NCBI GenBank assembly: GCA_036345935.2
Contig: JADWOT020001880.1
Coordinates: forward strand, 62,001 to 126,000
Direction: 5' to 3'
Length of the DNA stretch: 64,000 nt
Origin: Taenia hydatigena
Lineage: Eukaryota; Platyhelminthes; Cestoda; Cyclophyllidea; Taeniidae
The translations under genes were made by a program, and so were the position numbers. Below, piece after piece: positions 35,871 to 47,679 of this stretch. Positions within the stretch are counted from its first letter, which is position 1. Every line of letters begins with the position of its first letter. Below the pieces are notes generated by a model that made no database searches, had not been told where the DNA came from, and worked only from the letters and a program-made list of their open reading frames with translations.

Positions 35871-36484
35871 GGCGAAGGTGCACTTGCTGAATGGTGGGTC
35901 GTTTGGAAGGAAAAAATCCACGAAATCTCTACCAGTTCTATACCTCTTTTTGCATTCTAGCCATCTTCATCTAGTGATATAGTGTGATGTCTGCGTTCCA
36001 AAGGTTTAATATTTATCCGTGATGCGTCTGTACGCTATCTCAATCTCGATCCCAACGGAATATTGGGTCATGTAACATTTCGTACAATGTATTTGCATCT
36101 GGCAAAGGAAATATTATGATATTTTAGGTCATTCCATGTTTGCGACTCTGTATCCATTCCGGCAACATGATAGTGGCAGAAAAAATAAAGTTTAACTCTC
36201 GACTAGCAGTGGAGGAGGTGGAAGCCTACTAAAAACCACTTAAGTAGTAAATGGGGTGGCAGGTAGACACTTTGAGCCTCTGCTCATTCGATGAGTACAT
36301 GGGGTGGAGGACGGTGCCAATGGACTACGAAGATTGCAATCTCTTTGCCTCACTGCCCTACAACTTAAGCAACCTTCCGGTGGATTGACTAAACCAGCAT
36401 AAGTACAATCCCTATTTACTTGCAAAAAACGTCAGTAATGATGATTTCATTGATACCTACAGTCGGAAAAAACGAAGGCTATGT

Positions 36485-36683
36485 TGACTTAGGTGCCGCA
36501 ACCCTCACCTTCTACTCAGTTTTAGAGGATCTTTTGGATCGTTGCACTCCTGAATTGGACGCTTCCAGAAGCGAGTCGGCGAGAGATCGTGCAATTCTGC
36601 AATCCCTTGTCTCGATGCAGGATTTGGGGAGTGCTCTCGTTGCGGTTCATTCTTCCTCCACCGAGATCAGAAATGTAGGCTAG
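36485..36683 (+). pseudogene. RyR central exon (ATLTFYSVLEDLLDRC)
   Basis: LGAATLTFYSVLEDLLDRCT, then SARDRAILQSLVSMQDLGSA matches the RyR stretch MTLTFYSSLVALLGRCAPE, then IRSILRSLIPVEDLVG. The frame closes at TAG. It lies about 600 bases after the SPRY1 remnant, so over a thousand residues of the normal protein are missing between them. Confidence 0.85.
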
Positions 36684-36839
36684 TGGTGCAAACAGACTCG
36701 TACTTAACCAACACGAAGTTTCTGGCTGATGTGACAAGTGTTTTCGAGAATTCCAGCACTCCTAACTCAGCTTGAATTGATTCATTATTTGTTTATGCCC
36801 AGTGATCACTCACAAATCTTCCCCAATCCTTGTCCATAG

Positions 36840-37418
36840 ATAAGTGCTGAAAGTCTTGAGCAATGGGTGGACAAACCACCTGTGCCTCTGGTTCTCCCAC
36901 CTGAGCACAAATCAGCTGTTGTACTCTTCATGGAACGCGTTTATGGCCTCACCGATTCGGGCACGTTTGTCCCTCTCTTCGAAAATATCTTCCTTCCTGA
37001 CGTGTGTGCAGTCACGCTACTAAATTCCGTAGGTCGTACCGAGCCCTCACTTTTGGTAATAGGGAAGCCAACTTTTGGCCTTTAAATGACCCTTCAAGGA
37101 GCCACTCCTTTCTGCGTTTTTAGTCACAGAGTGGCGTCACCGCGAGTGACATGACTCTGGCATTGAATCGGTACATCTGCGGTTCGGTCTTGCTCCAATT
37201 CACTCGCTACGCTCACTTCCTTGCTGTAAACGAAGTAACTGCTGGCCACCTGCCGTTCGACAACTAACAATCGAAGAAACGTGCCTGAGACTTTCTCGTT
37301 GCCTTGGTCAAGCACATTCAGCCTTTTTCGGTAACTAGTCTCATCCGCAAGATCGCCAAGAATATGCGTACTGTTGGACGAGAGGTCGCTACGAAATCAC
37401 TTCTGCTTAACCGCGTTT
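36840..37418 (+). pseudogene. RyR central exons (PPEHK, ALNRYIC)
   Basis: 36,840-37,032: LEQWVDKPPVPLVLPPEHKS, then VVLFMERVYGLTD and FLPDVCAVTLL. The family has FCPDHK.PMVLFLDRVYGI, then FLPDLRA. From 37,123: TLALNRYICGSVLLQFTRYA, like ALALNRYICSAVLPLLTRCA. A TAA follows, then VKHIQPFSVTSLIRKI, like NHLRPSMLQQLLRR. Frames do not join cleanly, and stops at about 37,265 and 37,283 break the gene. Confidence 0.9.
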
Positions 37419-37462
37419 AGCAAATATTCTACACAAGCATCATTTTTTCTCCCTTTTGGTCT

Positions 37463-37915
37463 GTGGTATCCCTACTTGTGTTGACCACCTTCTATCAACG
37501 ATTTGGATCCTGCTACAGCTCTGAGGGTTGGACTACTGAATGCCCAACCAGTGGAGGCGAACCCGGAGGTGGTGGTGTCGGCAGTGGTGAGGTTAGCGGA
37601 GGAAGGGCATCAAAACTAAGTGGAATGTATAGAGCCACGGTGGCAAGTAATGCCGCAATGCGGAACCTAAGCGATACCTCGATTGTTCGATCAACGGCTG
37701 TCGGAATGTCTACAACACCAACTGAGGAGGAGAAAAACCTCACCGTAGAGCTCTTTAGTCTCATCTTTAACAACCTCTCGTGTCGCCAATATGATGCAGA
37801 GTTGTATGTCTACGCCTGCCTTGTCTGACGGCAATCGGTCGTGCACTGCCTCCTGATTACTGTTCGTCGCAATGGGATGCACAATCAAGGATCGAAGATG
37901 ATACTATGGGTCTGA
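37463..37915 (+). pseudogene. RyR central exon ending at LPPDY, frameshifted
   Basis: VSLLVLTTFYQRFGSCYSSE begins the exon, like MPLKLLTNHYEQCWKYY.LP. A Gly/Ser-rich insert follows, then EEEKNLTVELFSLIFNNLSC and RQYDAELYVYACL, like EEELHLT.KLFWGIFDSLSH and KKYD..L. At about 37,825 a single-base shift leads from TGA to LTAIGRALPPDYCSS, as in LSAIAGALPPDY. One lesion separates the two halves. Confidence 0.9.
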
Positions 37916-37919
37916 ATGG

Positions 37920-39190
37920 TCAGTTTTTTCGACTTGAGGTTGAAAATTTCTGTAGGAGAGTTCAACTTGAGGTATATGTTATTGTTATTAAATTTCAATT
38001 TTCATTTACTCAAATATACCAGTAACTGATCCAAGAGTCTTAGAAAACTGTGGCTGGTCAAAACATTCCACCAATTGTTAAACTTGCAGTTTCTGTTCAT
38101 CCTGGTGGACCGGAGAGTGCGGCCGACTTGCGAGGATCCAAACAACGGCACGAGACCACACCCACTCCTCTTGTAACGTCATCAGTAAGTTCGCTCAAAT
38201 GATATCGTTTACAACAAGCGTTTGTGGCTGGATTGTTTGTTCTCTCGATGTTTTTTATTAAGACTCTAATGCAAATGTGAGAGTTGACTTTGTGGTAACC
38301 CTTTGGCCGACCATCAGTTGTCAATCTAAAGGAAATCGAATCATTGAAAAATAATAAATTTTTGCCATATTTTACTTTTGGTAGCTGAAGCTAATTCCAA
38401 TTGAGCGACCCTTCAACCACAGTTTTAATTGCTGCCAATGAGGTTATTAGAATAATCCATCGTGGTAAGCCAATCAGATGTCAGCATACACCGCAAAATC
38501 TAACGTTTTTATTGCGTAGTACGTACTAATTATCAACGTCTGACTCAAAAATTTGTGCTTTTTGCAACAAGTAAATTTATTTGCCTATGCGAAGATGAAG
38601 TTTAATGCATAAATGACGGATTTTTCATAAAGCCTACAATTTCATTTGATTGGGTGATCGTGGTATGGCTGTAATTGCTCAATGGACCATTTCCTGTATA
38701 ATACCCATTTATCTTCACATTCGACACTTTTATGGGATTTTATGGACGCTAATTGATTTCCAAAAATCTCTTCTTTAAACTACTTTAAAGGAGCATTTAT
38801 GGCCGAAAGTGGCAATTATTCATTTGTTCAGCTTTCCCGATATTTAAAATATCCACTTGCTTGAAAAGAATAGCTGACAGCGTGAACGTACCTCGGATTT
38901 AAATATAATCTTCCTATTTTTTTTCACTCGCTTACGTTTTAGCATTTTTGTTTATTTTCTTTCTGTTTCTGAGACACAAACATTGATAAAAATGGTGTTA
39001 AATTCAGAGCATTGATGATTCTTCTCCACAGTAAACATAAAATCTGTGAAACAAGTAGAGTTTTGTATTTACCAGTCTATTATCCCAAAAACACATACCT
39101 CACTCTCCCCGCACTTCAGATGGCTTTACACCATTTGACCAATGGCATGAGGCCACTTCTTGTGACGTGGTTGGTTTGATGCATTTTCAG
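37920..39190 (+). other. AT-rich RyR intron region
   Basis: I see no coding exon. A short frame near 38,091 is not convincing. The bases are AT-rich with poly-T tracts, as in the other large gaps of this gene. Confidence 0.5.
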
Positions 39191-40010
39191 ATTAAACTGC
39201 CAGCGGCACTAAGCATTCTAGTTGACCAAATCGCAAAGCACTGTCAAGCTACTGGGGCGCAGGAGTTGATCAGGGCCGCGTCTACGGATTGACACTGGAC
39301 GAGGCGCGACGCACTTAACCCAATACACGGTCGTATCACTCATCATCCCAACGGGTAGGTTCTTTGCTGCCTCTTTACATCCATTCGACTGCCTTTCCCA
39401 TTTGTCATCCACATCTTCATCCCAGCTCCATCTCAAATTCATTGAACCCAAGTCAATGTATTTAGTCATCTCTTCATTAATCAATCTCAGCATAATCCAC
39501 CGATCGATCTATTCGGCTTAGATCTACACCCCACCCCCCTCTATACCCTTCCTTCCACTCATTTCTGCAAAGGATTAACTGGTTGTCCACTCACCTCTGC
39601 GAGTCACTGGCCAACTGACTATCCGCTTAACCATCTCGTTCACTCATCCGTCTGCCGGTATGAGCTTCCATCAGTCTGTGTATCTACTGAATTTTGCTCT
39701 TTAACTTCTGTCCCGCGTCCTTGGGGGTTGCAACCTTATTCACTCTCCGACTGGACCAGATGATGGCATTTTTACATACCCCTTTCCATCTTTAGGGTCG
39801 AACGCGCTATATTTGGCCGGTAAGGGAGATTCTGCGTGCGATGCCCGCTTCTGGATGGACCATGGACCCTTCAGGAGTATGCCACAAGGACGATGAAACT
39901 GGACTGGGTCTTCGTTCCCAACTTACTACTGATTTCTGTAGAGATTTGATCAAACTAAATGATCCTGAGTGGTCATGCACTACTACAAACCCGCAGTTCT
40001 CCTAGACGTA
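39191..40010 (+). pseudogene. RyR-repeat exons, frameshifted
   Basis: Near 39,191, LPAALSILVDQIAKHC is followed in another frame by YWGAGVDQGRVYGLTLDEAR, then a stop and PNTRSYHSSSQR. The RyR repeat reads LDSFINKFAEYTHEKWAF, then YG..IDEELKTHPMLRPY. At 39,796, RTRYIWPVREILRAMPASGW matches EIYRWPIKESLKAMIAWEW. The intervening 360 bases are intron-like. This part normally forms the cytosolic clamp and phosphorylation region. Confidence 0.8.
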
Positions 40011-40224
40011 GTCGTAATCACTTATGGATTCTCAATCCACTTATTTATTTATAAGCAGGATGGGCCACTCAACCGATGCTGCCTCACATTAGTAGGACAA
40101 GAAGCTTCTTATCAAATTGTACCTACCGGACCACTGTTTTGACAAGTACTAGAGCTCTCTTTACTGATCAGAATGAGAAATTTTGCAAGTTTTTCTAACT
40201 TTAGCTAACTAAAAGTCCCCAGGG

Positions 40225-40700
40225 ATTTATTCTGGCTCCGAAAGACCTTCACGGGGTTAATGCAACTCGAGAACTAACTGACGTGGCCAAATGGCTAGGT
40301 GACAATGCTCATCAGATCTAGAGAAAGTAGAAAATTTAAGAACTTAAAGGAAATTGGTGAGGTGCTATTGCCTATATCGCTTGGTGGAAAGGACCAATTG
40401 GGGAGGTGAGAGTAAATACAATCACTGTCTTTCCATCTTTCCTTCCTCCTAGGTGGTGGAGATCATCAAATTTTGGTGCCCTACGCCATTCTGACAGATC
40501 ATGGACGCAAACACCACCGCCAACTAACTCACGAGTTGATTCGCTACTCCCAGTACTGGGCTATCGTCCCTCCTGCAAGCCAACCAATCAGCAGGTGGAT
40601 GCCACTAAAATTGGGACGGTGGCATGGGCGACGACAACAGCCACCGTGCCAAATGCAATCAAATAATTCGCTGGCGAACGGAGCGAAGGTGAGTGCGGGG
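40225..40700 (+). pseudogene. RyR-repeat exons (second half)
   Basis: LAPKDLHGVNATRELTDVAK, then WLGDNAHQI matches PPDLSAVTLSRELQAMAEQL, then AENYHNTW. GGDHQILVPYAILTDHGRKH, then RQLTHELIRY matches GGTHPLLVPYDTLTAKEKA, then .ELLKFL. Stops lie between the halves, near 40,319-40,340. Confidence 0.8.
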
Positions 40701-40834
40701 CGCGGATGTGCCTGGTGGGGACGGAGAGGGGGAGAGAAAATTTGTTAGCCAATGGAAACTCGTGCTCGAGGGGCTGCAAGATACCGACGCGAGGCAGATG
40801 ATTATTACCACAATCTTCGTCCTTCGCACGAGGG

Positions 40835-41310
40835 ATGTTGGCATTTGCTTGCTCCTGTTTAGGTCATTCTTCAAGCCGATTCGCCTGCGGTCTGCTGTCG
40901 AAGTTGTTGGATTGTGTGAAGGGCGCCATGTCAATGGTTCGCGGGGACAAGCCGAGTTGTATGTTTAGTCGGTACCAAAAACCTTGCACAAACCAGCAAG
41001 GGTATGAAACCCCTCGTGAAGGTCATTCTGCCCCTGATGGAGCGCTACTTCCACACTTGCAAGTCCCACTTCACTTCACTTAAAACCACCACCACCAGCA
41101 CCATCAACAGTGCAGTCGATGAATTCAGCAGTACCGTTTATTGTCAGACGGAACCAAACGGCGATGATGTTCAATGCGATGCGGATGACTGGAGGCAAAA
41201 TAGAGGTAACGTTAAATGAGGAAGATGCAAAATCATCTGGTTTTGGGGCCGCCAATGAGGAGGAGCAGAAACCCGCGGATCTTACAACCATTCTTCAGGT
41301 GAGCAATTTT
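40835..41310 (+). pseudogene. RyR exons after the second repeat
   Basis: SRFACGLLSKLLDCVKGAM corresponds to KRFAFGFLQQLLRWMD, and KPLVKVILPLMERYFHTCKS to FFAKILLPLINQYFTNHC. The region from 41,110 to a CAG/GTGAGC donor at 41,299 is open (MRMTGGKIEVTLNEEDAK). I cannot place it in known RyRs; it could be a lineage-specific insert. This is the last N-terminal-side RyR material. The remaining central solenoid is absent. Confidence 0.7.
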
Positions 41311-41339
41311 AACAATCACATTGAAAAATAAATTTTTAC

Positions 41340-42840
41340 TGATTTTTTCACTTTGTCAAGACTACGAGTGGTGCGGTCTTTTGCCAAACTAGTTTTGTAT
41401 CAATGCATTTGTCGTGGAATGCAAATTTTATGCATATTTTGTACGTTATTTTTACGACCCAACGACCATATGACTAAGCCACGAATTCCACCGATTTCTT
41501 GCCGACTCAGGGGATTTCTGCCCAACCACTAAGAGATCAAGGTCCTAAAATATTTCTCTGTGCTTTTAACTTTATACAGTCATTGCAAACCCTGAAATCA
41601 TTCAGTATTTTTGTTACTAATCCCATAAGTTAAATATTATTAACTGGCGCGGATTAAATGATGAAAAAGGGCTGAAGAGCCGGCCATGTTAATTTTTTTT
41701 GGTGCCATTTAGCACTTACATATCTTCACTTGATTATTTAACTAATTTGCATTCAGTAGATTAAATTATTGTTCAGTAAATAATTGTTCAAGACTCTGTG
41801 GAGCTAAACCAGAAGAAAAGTGTTTGGACGTTAATTAAAGCATTTTTGGATTTTATGCATTAAATGCATAAATGTGAATTTTTTTTCCAGAGCCATTATC
41901 GTTAGCTTACGTTGGAAGCGGATCTGTATTTCCGAGGTCTTAATAACAAGGAAAAACATTTCCGGAAAAAATTGCGTATCACTGATAGTTTACTCTGATT
42001 GTATATAACTTTTCTAAATAGATTGGACCCTGTAAAGTGCAATTTAATGCCCACTTTTCGCTTGTCTGGTTGATTTTTTTGTTCAGTAAATATTTTAAGG
42101 AATCTATCAAGCCCATCTAGAAAGTGAGTCTGATATTAATTTTGTTATCTTTAGGTTCTAAACATTAAATACAAAAATCGGTAATTTTTTCCACCATGGC
42201 TTTCATTTCCACGAATCAAAATCCTTAACTTACGTTTGGAGCGAGTGATATTTTTCCGGAACCTTAGCCGACATCACTAAGCCTTCTCCAACGTCTAGAC
42301 ATCTGTTTATTAACTCAATTTTTATGAGATTTGTTGCATTTTTGAAGGCAAAGTTAACCGCTTTTTTATTTAATAGTTTATAACACTTGTTCATCTAACA
42401 TGTTTCCGTTGTTGTTTATCGCTTTGGGAGATCTCAAGATTTCACTACCGGTTCCATTATTCCTCTCCAGTTGCTTCTTACAGTCAACCTTTGTAAATTT
42501 ACGATTCTACTCTGAACATATTCATTCTCTGTGCGTGTCTAGAATCCATTCACCGAATGTCAACTTTTTAATAGGTTTTTGGGATATTTTTGTCTCTGAT
42601 CTCGCTTTTTATTTAGGCCTCAAGAGTTCTCTGTCCCCCTTCCCACTAAGAATCCTTGCATTCGTCAATCCTTTTTTGCCGCTTTATCAATTATCTTCTT
42701 CAAGCCATCCAGTTGCTTCGAGGTTTTTTTTAAAAACTCACTAAAGTATTATCCCATCTACCTAGTTCCATTTTCATTCTTTTCCTGAGTTTCATAAACG
42801 ACCACCTGCAAACTCTAACCCGGCGTCGAAGTTGCTAGTC
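41340..42840. other. AT-rich stretch without genes
   Basis: Long T-rich runs and no supported exon. A plus-strand frame at 42,400-42,744 is hydrophobic by composition and unlike any family. The junction between the N-terminal RyR part and copy B lies here or at 43,090. Confidence 0.5.
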
Positions 42841-42849
42841 GCTTCGGGG

Positions 42850-43090
42850 TCCCAGAACATCTTTCCTTCGATAACCTACGTAGTTTTTCGTGGCCTTATT
42901 AAGGAAATGGAATACTGGCTTTTGTTGGAGGAGGAACAATTGCTGCTAGAACGTGTGGACTCCTCAAAAGCAGAGGCCTTCATGAGAACCACCTCGATGA
43001 AGTCACCTGCTCCAACCATCAGTCGTTCAAGTACCGTCGGACAGAAGGATAGCGCTTTAGTCAGCAAGGAAGCACAGATATATGAGTACG
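42850..43090 (+). other. Coding-like segment, unidentified
   Basis: An open frame reads GLIKEMEYWLLLEEEQLLLE, then RVDSSKAEAF and a Ser/Thr-rich tail to SKEAQIY. Acidic and helical character suggests a real exon, but I do not recognise the family, and a RyR origin could not be shown. It ends at about 43,090, where DNA shared with H2/copy A (14,980) begins. Confidence 0.4.
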
Positions 43091-43470
43091 CTCATTTGCG
43101 TTTTACACGTGTTTTCTGCAGTCGTAAGGGGGTGCTGAATAGGGCATCTAAAAGTGGGTATTCACTAAGTGTCTCTCTCACTCAGTCAAACTTTCTGCAG
43201 CATGGAGATAACTTTTGGTAACCTTACAATTTACCATCATCACATATACTTGCGTCTGCGTCCAAGTCAGGGCGGATAGCCCTTTTAGTCTCTTGACAAT
43301 CTTATTTATCAGCATACTTATTAGCACTTTCAGTAGTAGGTTACAAATAGGTGCAGCTACTCGATTTTCGCTTTTTGTGGAGTTTCATGTTATCGTTGTC
43401 TATTCGACGGGACTGTAGTTTCGTATAACTGTTTTCCCAAGCCTTAATGGATCTCTCTCTATGCTGCCAG

Positions 43471-43823
43471 GTTCCCCTCGTTATATTCAAACGGTAGAAG
43501 GGAATATCTCGAATGCTCGAATTCGAGGGCATCTGGATAGCTGAACAGCCTTCTGACAAGGGGCTAGGAGCTCCCAGCTTTCCTCACATATGCTGGGATG
43601 ATTCCGCTAAGAATTGCTTAAGAAATTTTGGTAGCAGTACGGCCAACAGCAAATAAAGCGAATTCTTGGAATGAAGACTGGCAACAACAACGGAGGTAGC
43701 AGTGAAATCACTTCGGGCGGACCTTCTGAGGAGGCCTCAAACAGTTAGTTCTATCAAGCGTGGCTTCAGGAGATGGATCCACAATACCTGCATTGGAAGT
43801 GGGGTGTCATCTTCACGGATAAT
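43471..43823 (+). pseudogene. RyR copy B: cytosolic linker exon, broken
   Basis: VPLVIFKR is followed by TAG, then LEFEGIWIAEQPSDKGLG. It lacks the WDKQVLSTP stretch present in copy A. SFPHICWDD, a TAA in the IKR stretch and further frame changes follow, then another TAG where copy A has Trp, and WGVIFTDN. Copies A and B share no stop position, so each decayed independently after duplication. Confidence 0.9.
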
Positions 43824-43896
43824 GTCGGTTTTGGGTGACTTCAAAATCGGTCTACGCTAAGGAGATAATCCTCACGCATTTTCATTTTCTATTTAG

Positions 43897-46800
43897 TCCT
43901 TTCCATACCTTGTGGTCTACTTTACTGCCCCTCTGCCGGGGAATGCACACTGCTTCTTCTTTTCATACCACCTGTTGGACGTGGCTATTTCCTCCAAAAC
44001 ATTGGCCATCGTTGTACAATCGGTTACACACAATGGAAAACAGGTAGGTCAAAATTTACTGTATTCTGGTAGCTTGGCGCATCACGTTGTGGTCTGGTGT
44101 AGGTCATGTTCGACACCCTGTTTCAGTGACCTCCATCGTGTGGGGGTGACTGATTAGGTGGGATTCTAACTCTTTGAGGTGTTTGGACTGAATATCAGGC
44201 TTAGTCTTTTTAATATGTAATTATAAGTGAAAATAGACTATTTTCGCTTCAATAGCGTGGATGTACACTCTCCACAGCCTTTTCAACCAACATTGGGTAG
44301 CCTTATTTGAGTGGTCGCCGACATAGGCGGACTCATTTAAGTGAAGGGGCTATTTTCTGAACCTTTAGATCACTTTTTAAACGAATTATGATTGTTTAAC
44401 GCATTTTTAGCTTCCCAGTGTGCCTGTTCACGAGATCTAAACCCAGCTATGCTTCGCTTTATTTGTCGCATGCTTGGCTTTTGGTCATTTAAAAAGTGTC
44501 GCTGAGACCGCATTTGTGTTTTTTTGACTTTATCACCCCAGGTGTAATGGCCACGTGACATTCTGTCCGAGCCTGTCGCTCCACTTTTACGGGGGTGTGA
44601 ATGTAGTAGATAGTGACTTAGGACTAACGTGATTTTTTTGCTCAAAACAGGCCTACCAACCCGATGTGACCGGGTCATTGCATGGTAGTGCAAATCCAGC
44701 CACGGCGGTGTGACTTTGACCGACATGAGTTTGGTCGTTCGCTGGGCGCGAAGCTGATGAAATTGCAGGCCACGTGAATAGAGAACCTAATTCATTGCTA
44801 AATGTCTGAGTTTGAGGCTTCAGCATTCGGAGCATAGCAGCGGTAGTCGCAGACTACAATTGATGCTTCCATTGGCTGAGAGAGGTAGACTTCGGTCCAT
44901 GGACCTGGGAGGTTCGTGTCAAGATAGCAAACGTCCTTAAAATTTGATTCGCGGGTAATCTGTTGACAGGGCGAAAAGCCGAGCCTGAGAGTCTCTGAAA
45001 GCAAGTGAGCAGCTGCCCACTACTACTTTTACCCTTCTGGACCTTTCGATGATTTCCTGACTTATACGGTTGTTAACTTAACAAACGCCTGTCTGTTTCA
45101 GTTCGCATTGACAGTCACACTGACTCCAGTTGTGATATACCTTTACACTGTCACTGAGTTCAACTTCTTCCGCAAATTCTACACCAAAGAGGAGGGCGGA
45201 GAGAAGGAATACAAGTGCAACGACACGTTGACTGTGAGTAATTTCATTGCCGTACTCCTCGTTTCTTGTTTTTTTTTCGGCATAGCAAACGCTGCATGTT
45301 ATCGCCCTTTTTTTGCTCTCCAGTGTTTCGTCTTCCACCTCCACACGGGTCTACAAGCGGGTGGCGGAATTGGCGATGAGATTAAACCGCCCGATAATGA
45401 TGCACATGAAGCAATACGGATCCTCTTTGACATGTTATTCTTCTTCGCTGTCGTTATTATCCTCGTCGCGATTATTCAAGGTTTGTACCTCTGCACTCCT
45501 ATCTTGATTGGATTACTAGGCGAAAAAAGGACAGGCTTTTGAATTTTTGATCAACGCTGTTAATAAATGTGTTCAAGCTACTCTGTCTAATTGGCGCTTT
45601 TGTTGTCTATCCAGGTTTGATGTAGCATTCCTCCACAAATTTTTTTACCACATGAAATTCACTTTGATAATTGTGGTCGAACCAGTTGGATGTCTTGTTG
45701 TCTTCCCCTTTTATCAAATAATTGCTCATCTTATGTGGAAGCAGAGGTTTGGCCTCAATTGCACTATTCAATTGAGTGGAGAATTGTCTACTGAAATCTC
45801 TATTTTCACGAGGCTATTACAGCCGCACCATTTGGAAATTATGTTAAAAGACATTTTCTTTTGTGTTTATGCTACAAGAATGGTGAAGCTTGTACCAGAA
45901 CAATGTGTACGCGAATCGGACCTCTTGGATAATTAGGAATGCCTCCTGTGTCAAGCCACAATGTTCTGCCATGGTAAATCGCCATTCGGTATGGCCTCTG
46001 GTACAGTGGGCATTTCTAACAGTTCTCCTAGTGCCTTTCAGTTGGGGGGTTAGCACTCATCAAAACCTCCTCCATGCATCGGTTTTGCTGATTGATTCCA
46101 GGCAGACACCAAACGAGATGTGGTGTCCGAGTCGCCACCCCCTCCCTAAGGATGGGTCTGTTGGCCGCCGGAATGTACTTGTCTATACCCACCTACCGAC
46201 CTTCGAGTTCCCTCTTCTGTAAGAGTTTGGATTAGGATCCAGCAGACGAAGTCAGGATCTTTACTTCAAATTATTAAGACGTGGATGAGTTTAGGCGAAA
46301 TTTTTGTAGATGCATGGAAGGACTGGTAGTCATTACCGGAAATCGGCGAGGTCGATGACCGGATTTACGCAAACTGGTTTGTGGAAATGGCAATAGTGCT
46401 AGATGATGCTAAAAGCTCTTGATCAAAAACATATTTCGAAAAGGAGTGTGCAAATTTTTCACAGGCCTTATCATCGACGCCTTTGGCGACCTGCGAGACC
46501 GGTTAGAGCAAGTGCGGGAGGACTTGGAATCCAGGTGCTTTATCTGTGGCATCGGGAAGAAGAACTTTGATGCCACAACGCATGGTCTTGATGAACACGT
46601 GGAACGCGAACACAGCTTTGCCAACTACATGTAGGTTTGTTTGATTCTATGAACAGACAAATCTGGGCTTAGCCGATCTGACTGAATGCGTGGTCCCCAA
46701 CACGCAGTTGAACTGTCTTTTCATTTTAATCCGTCTAAGCTCCATGTTATCGTGACTAACAATCAGTTAACTTACTTTCTGAATGGAGGGACGCTCAGTC

Positions 46801-47672
46801 TTTCTCCTAGTCTGATTGTCACCAAAATCATGGAAGGGGAGGGAAGGGGAAGTGGAGCAGCCCTTGACAGCGATTGTTATGTTCTCCGATGTACTATTTG
46901 CCTCCTACTCTCATCATTCGATGTGTGTTTGATTCTATGCTGATTAGATGGGTTTTGAATTGATGTGTTTCATTTTTGATCACCCAGTTAATCCTCTCAC
47001 TCTTTGAGGTCATGTGACACAATGAGGGATACGCTTTGTACTCTGTCCACCAAGTTATGCAAACACATCCACTTTTTGTAGGTACTTCCTTATGCATATA
47101 ATCAACAAACCCGACGCCGAATTCACCGGCCAGGTATGTTTACACATACAGTGTTGTTGCTTTTGTGTACTCTTTTCATCACGCCAGAGACGTTGCGTTT
47201 GTTGCTGCGATTCGCATGACCTCTGACCGCTGTAAAATTGAACTCGGAGGTGTCAGATTCTGCGTGTTACAGGATGGCGAAGCCGCAGACAGACCCGATT
47301 ACGAACGTCGGATTATGCGAAAGCCTCAAACTGGATAGTTTGATAACTGGCTGTGAAAGTCATCATCGTTGTTTAGGCCTCGAGTTTCGTTATGGATTAT
47401 CGCTCGGAGTTGTAGAAGACTTTCCAGGCTTAAGTCGTGGATAATGTTGTGCTGACATGACTTCATCCCTCATGAGTCAGACCAATTTTCAACGATTAAG
47501 CATGTCAACGTCGATGGGAGTAGTTGTTTTGACACGATTGACGATCTCTGGAGGTTTTTGCGTTCTTTAGGAGTCTTGCGTGTCGGAGCTATATCGACAA
47601 CGCTGTCTGGACTTCTTCCCCATCGGAAACTGTTTCCGCAAGCAGTACGAAGAGGAGTTGCAAGTGAAGTAG
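43897..47672 (+). CDS. RyR copy B: intact pore and C-terminal module (six exons)
   Basis: Exons 43,897-44,043, 45,102-45,233, 45,324-45,480, 46,465-46,630, 47,082-47,133 and 47,571-47,672 are all open. They have GT donors, AG acceptors and compatible phases, giving 251 codons plus TAG. In order they encode a voltage-sensor-like helix ending [21 protein letters not shown], the pore AGGGIGDEI, the inner helix [33 protein letters not shown], the zinc site CFICG...H....[12 protein letters not shown] and the tail ending [12 protein letters not shown]. This is the carboxyl end of a ryanodine receptor, which forms the ER/SR calcium pore as a tetramer. The preceding exon is broken and no Met occurs before the pore exon. 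It is therefore either a recently decayed gene end or transcribed debris. Confidence 0.85.
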
Positions 47673-47679
47673 CAACGAG

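Noticed and set aside
44370..45004. Minus-strand frames of 118 and 68 codons
   Set aside because: They lie in the RyR intron shared by copies A and B. The similar frames at 17,083-17,732 reflect DNA duplication, not protein conservation.
43897..47672. The calcium channel could be an IP3 receptor rather than RyR
   Set aside because: The pore reads GGGIGDE with [16 protein letters not shown], and the N-terminal part has SPRY and RyR-repeat exons. IP3 receptors lack SPRY and RyR repeats and read differently after the pore.
30768..47672. A functional short RyR made by splicing all open exons
   Set aside because: At least one frameshift or stop lies in most intermediate exons (31,735; 34,460; 37,825; 43,495), and exon phases fail around 37,032. 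Such a product would need many exon skips.
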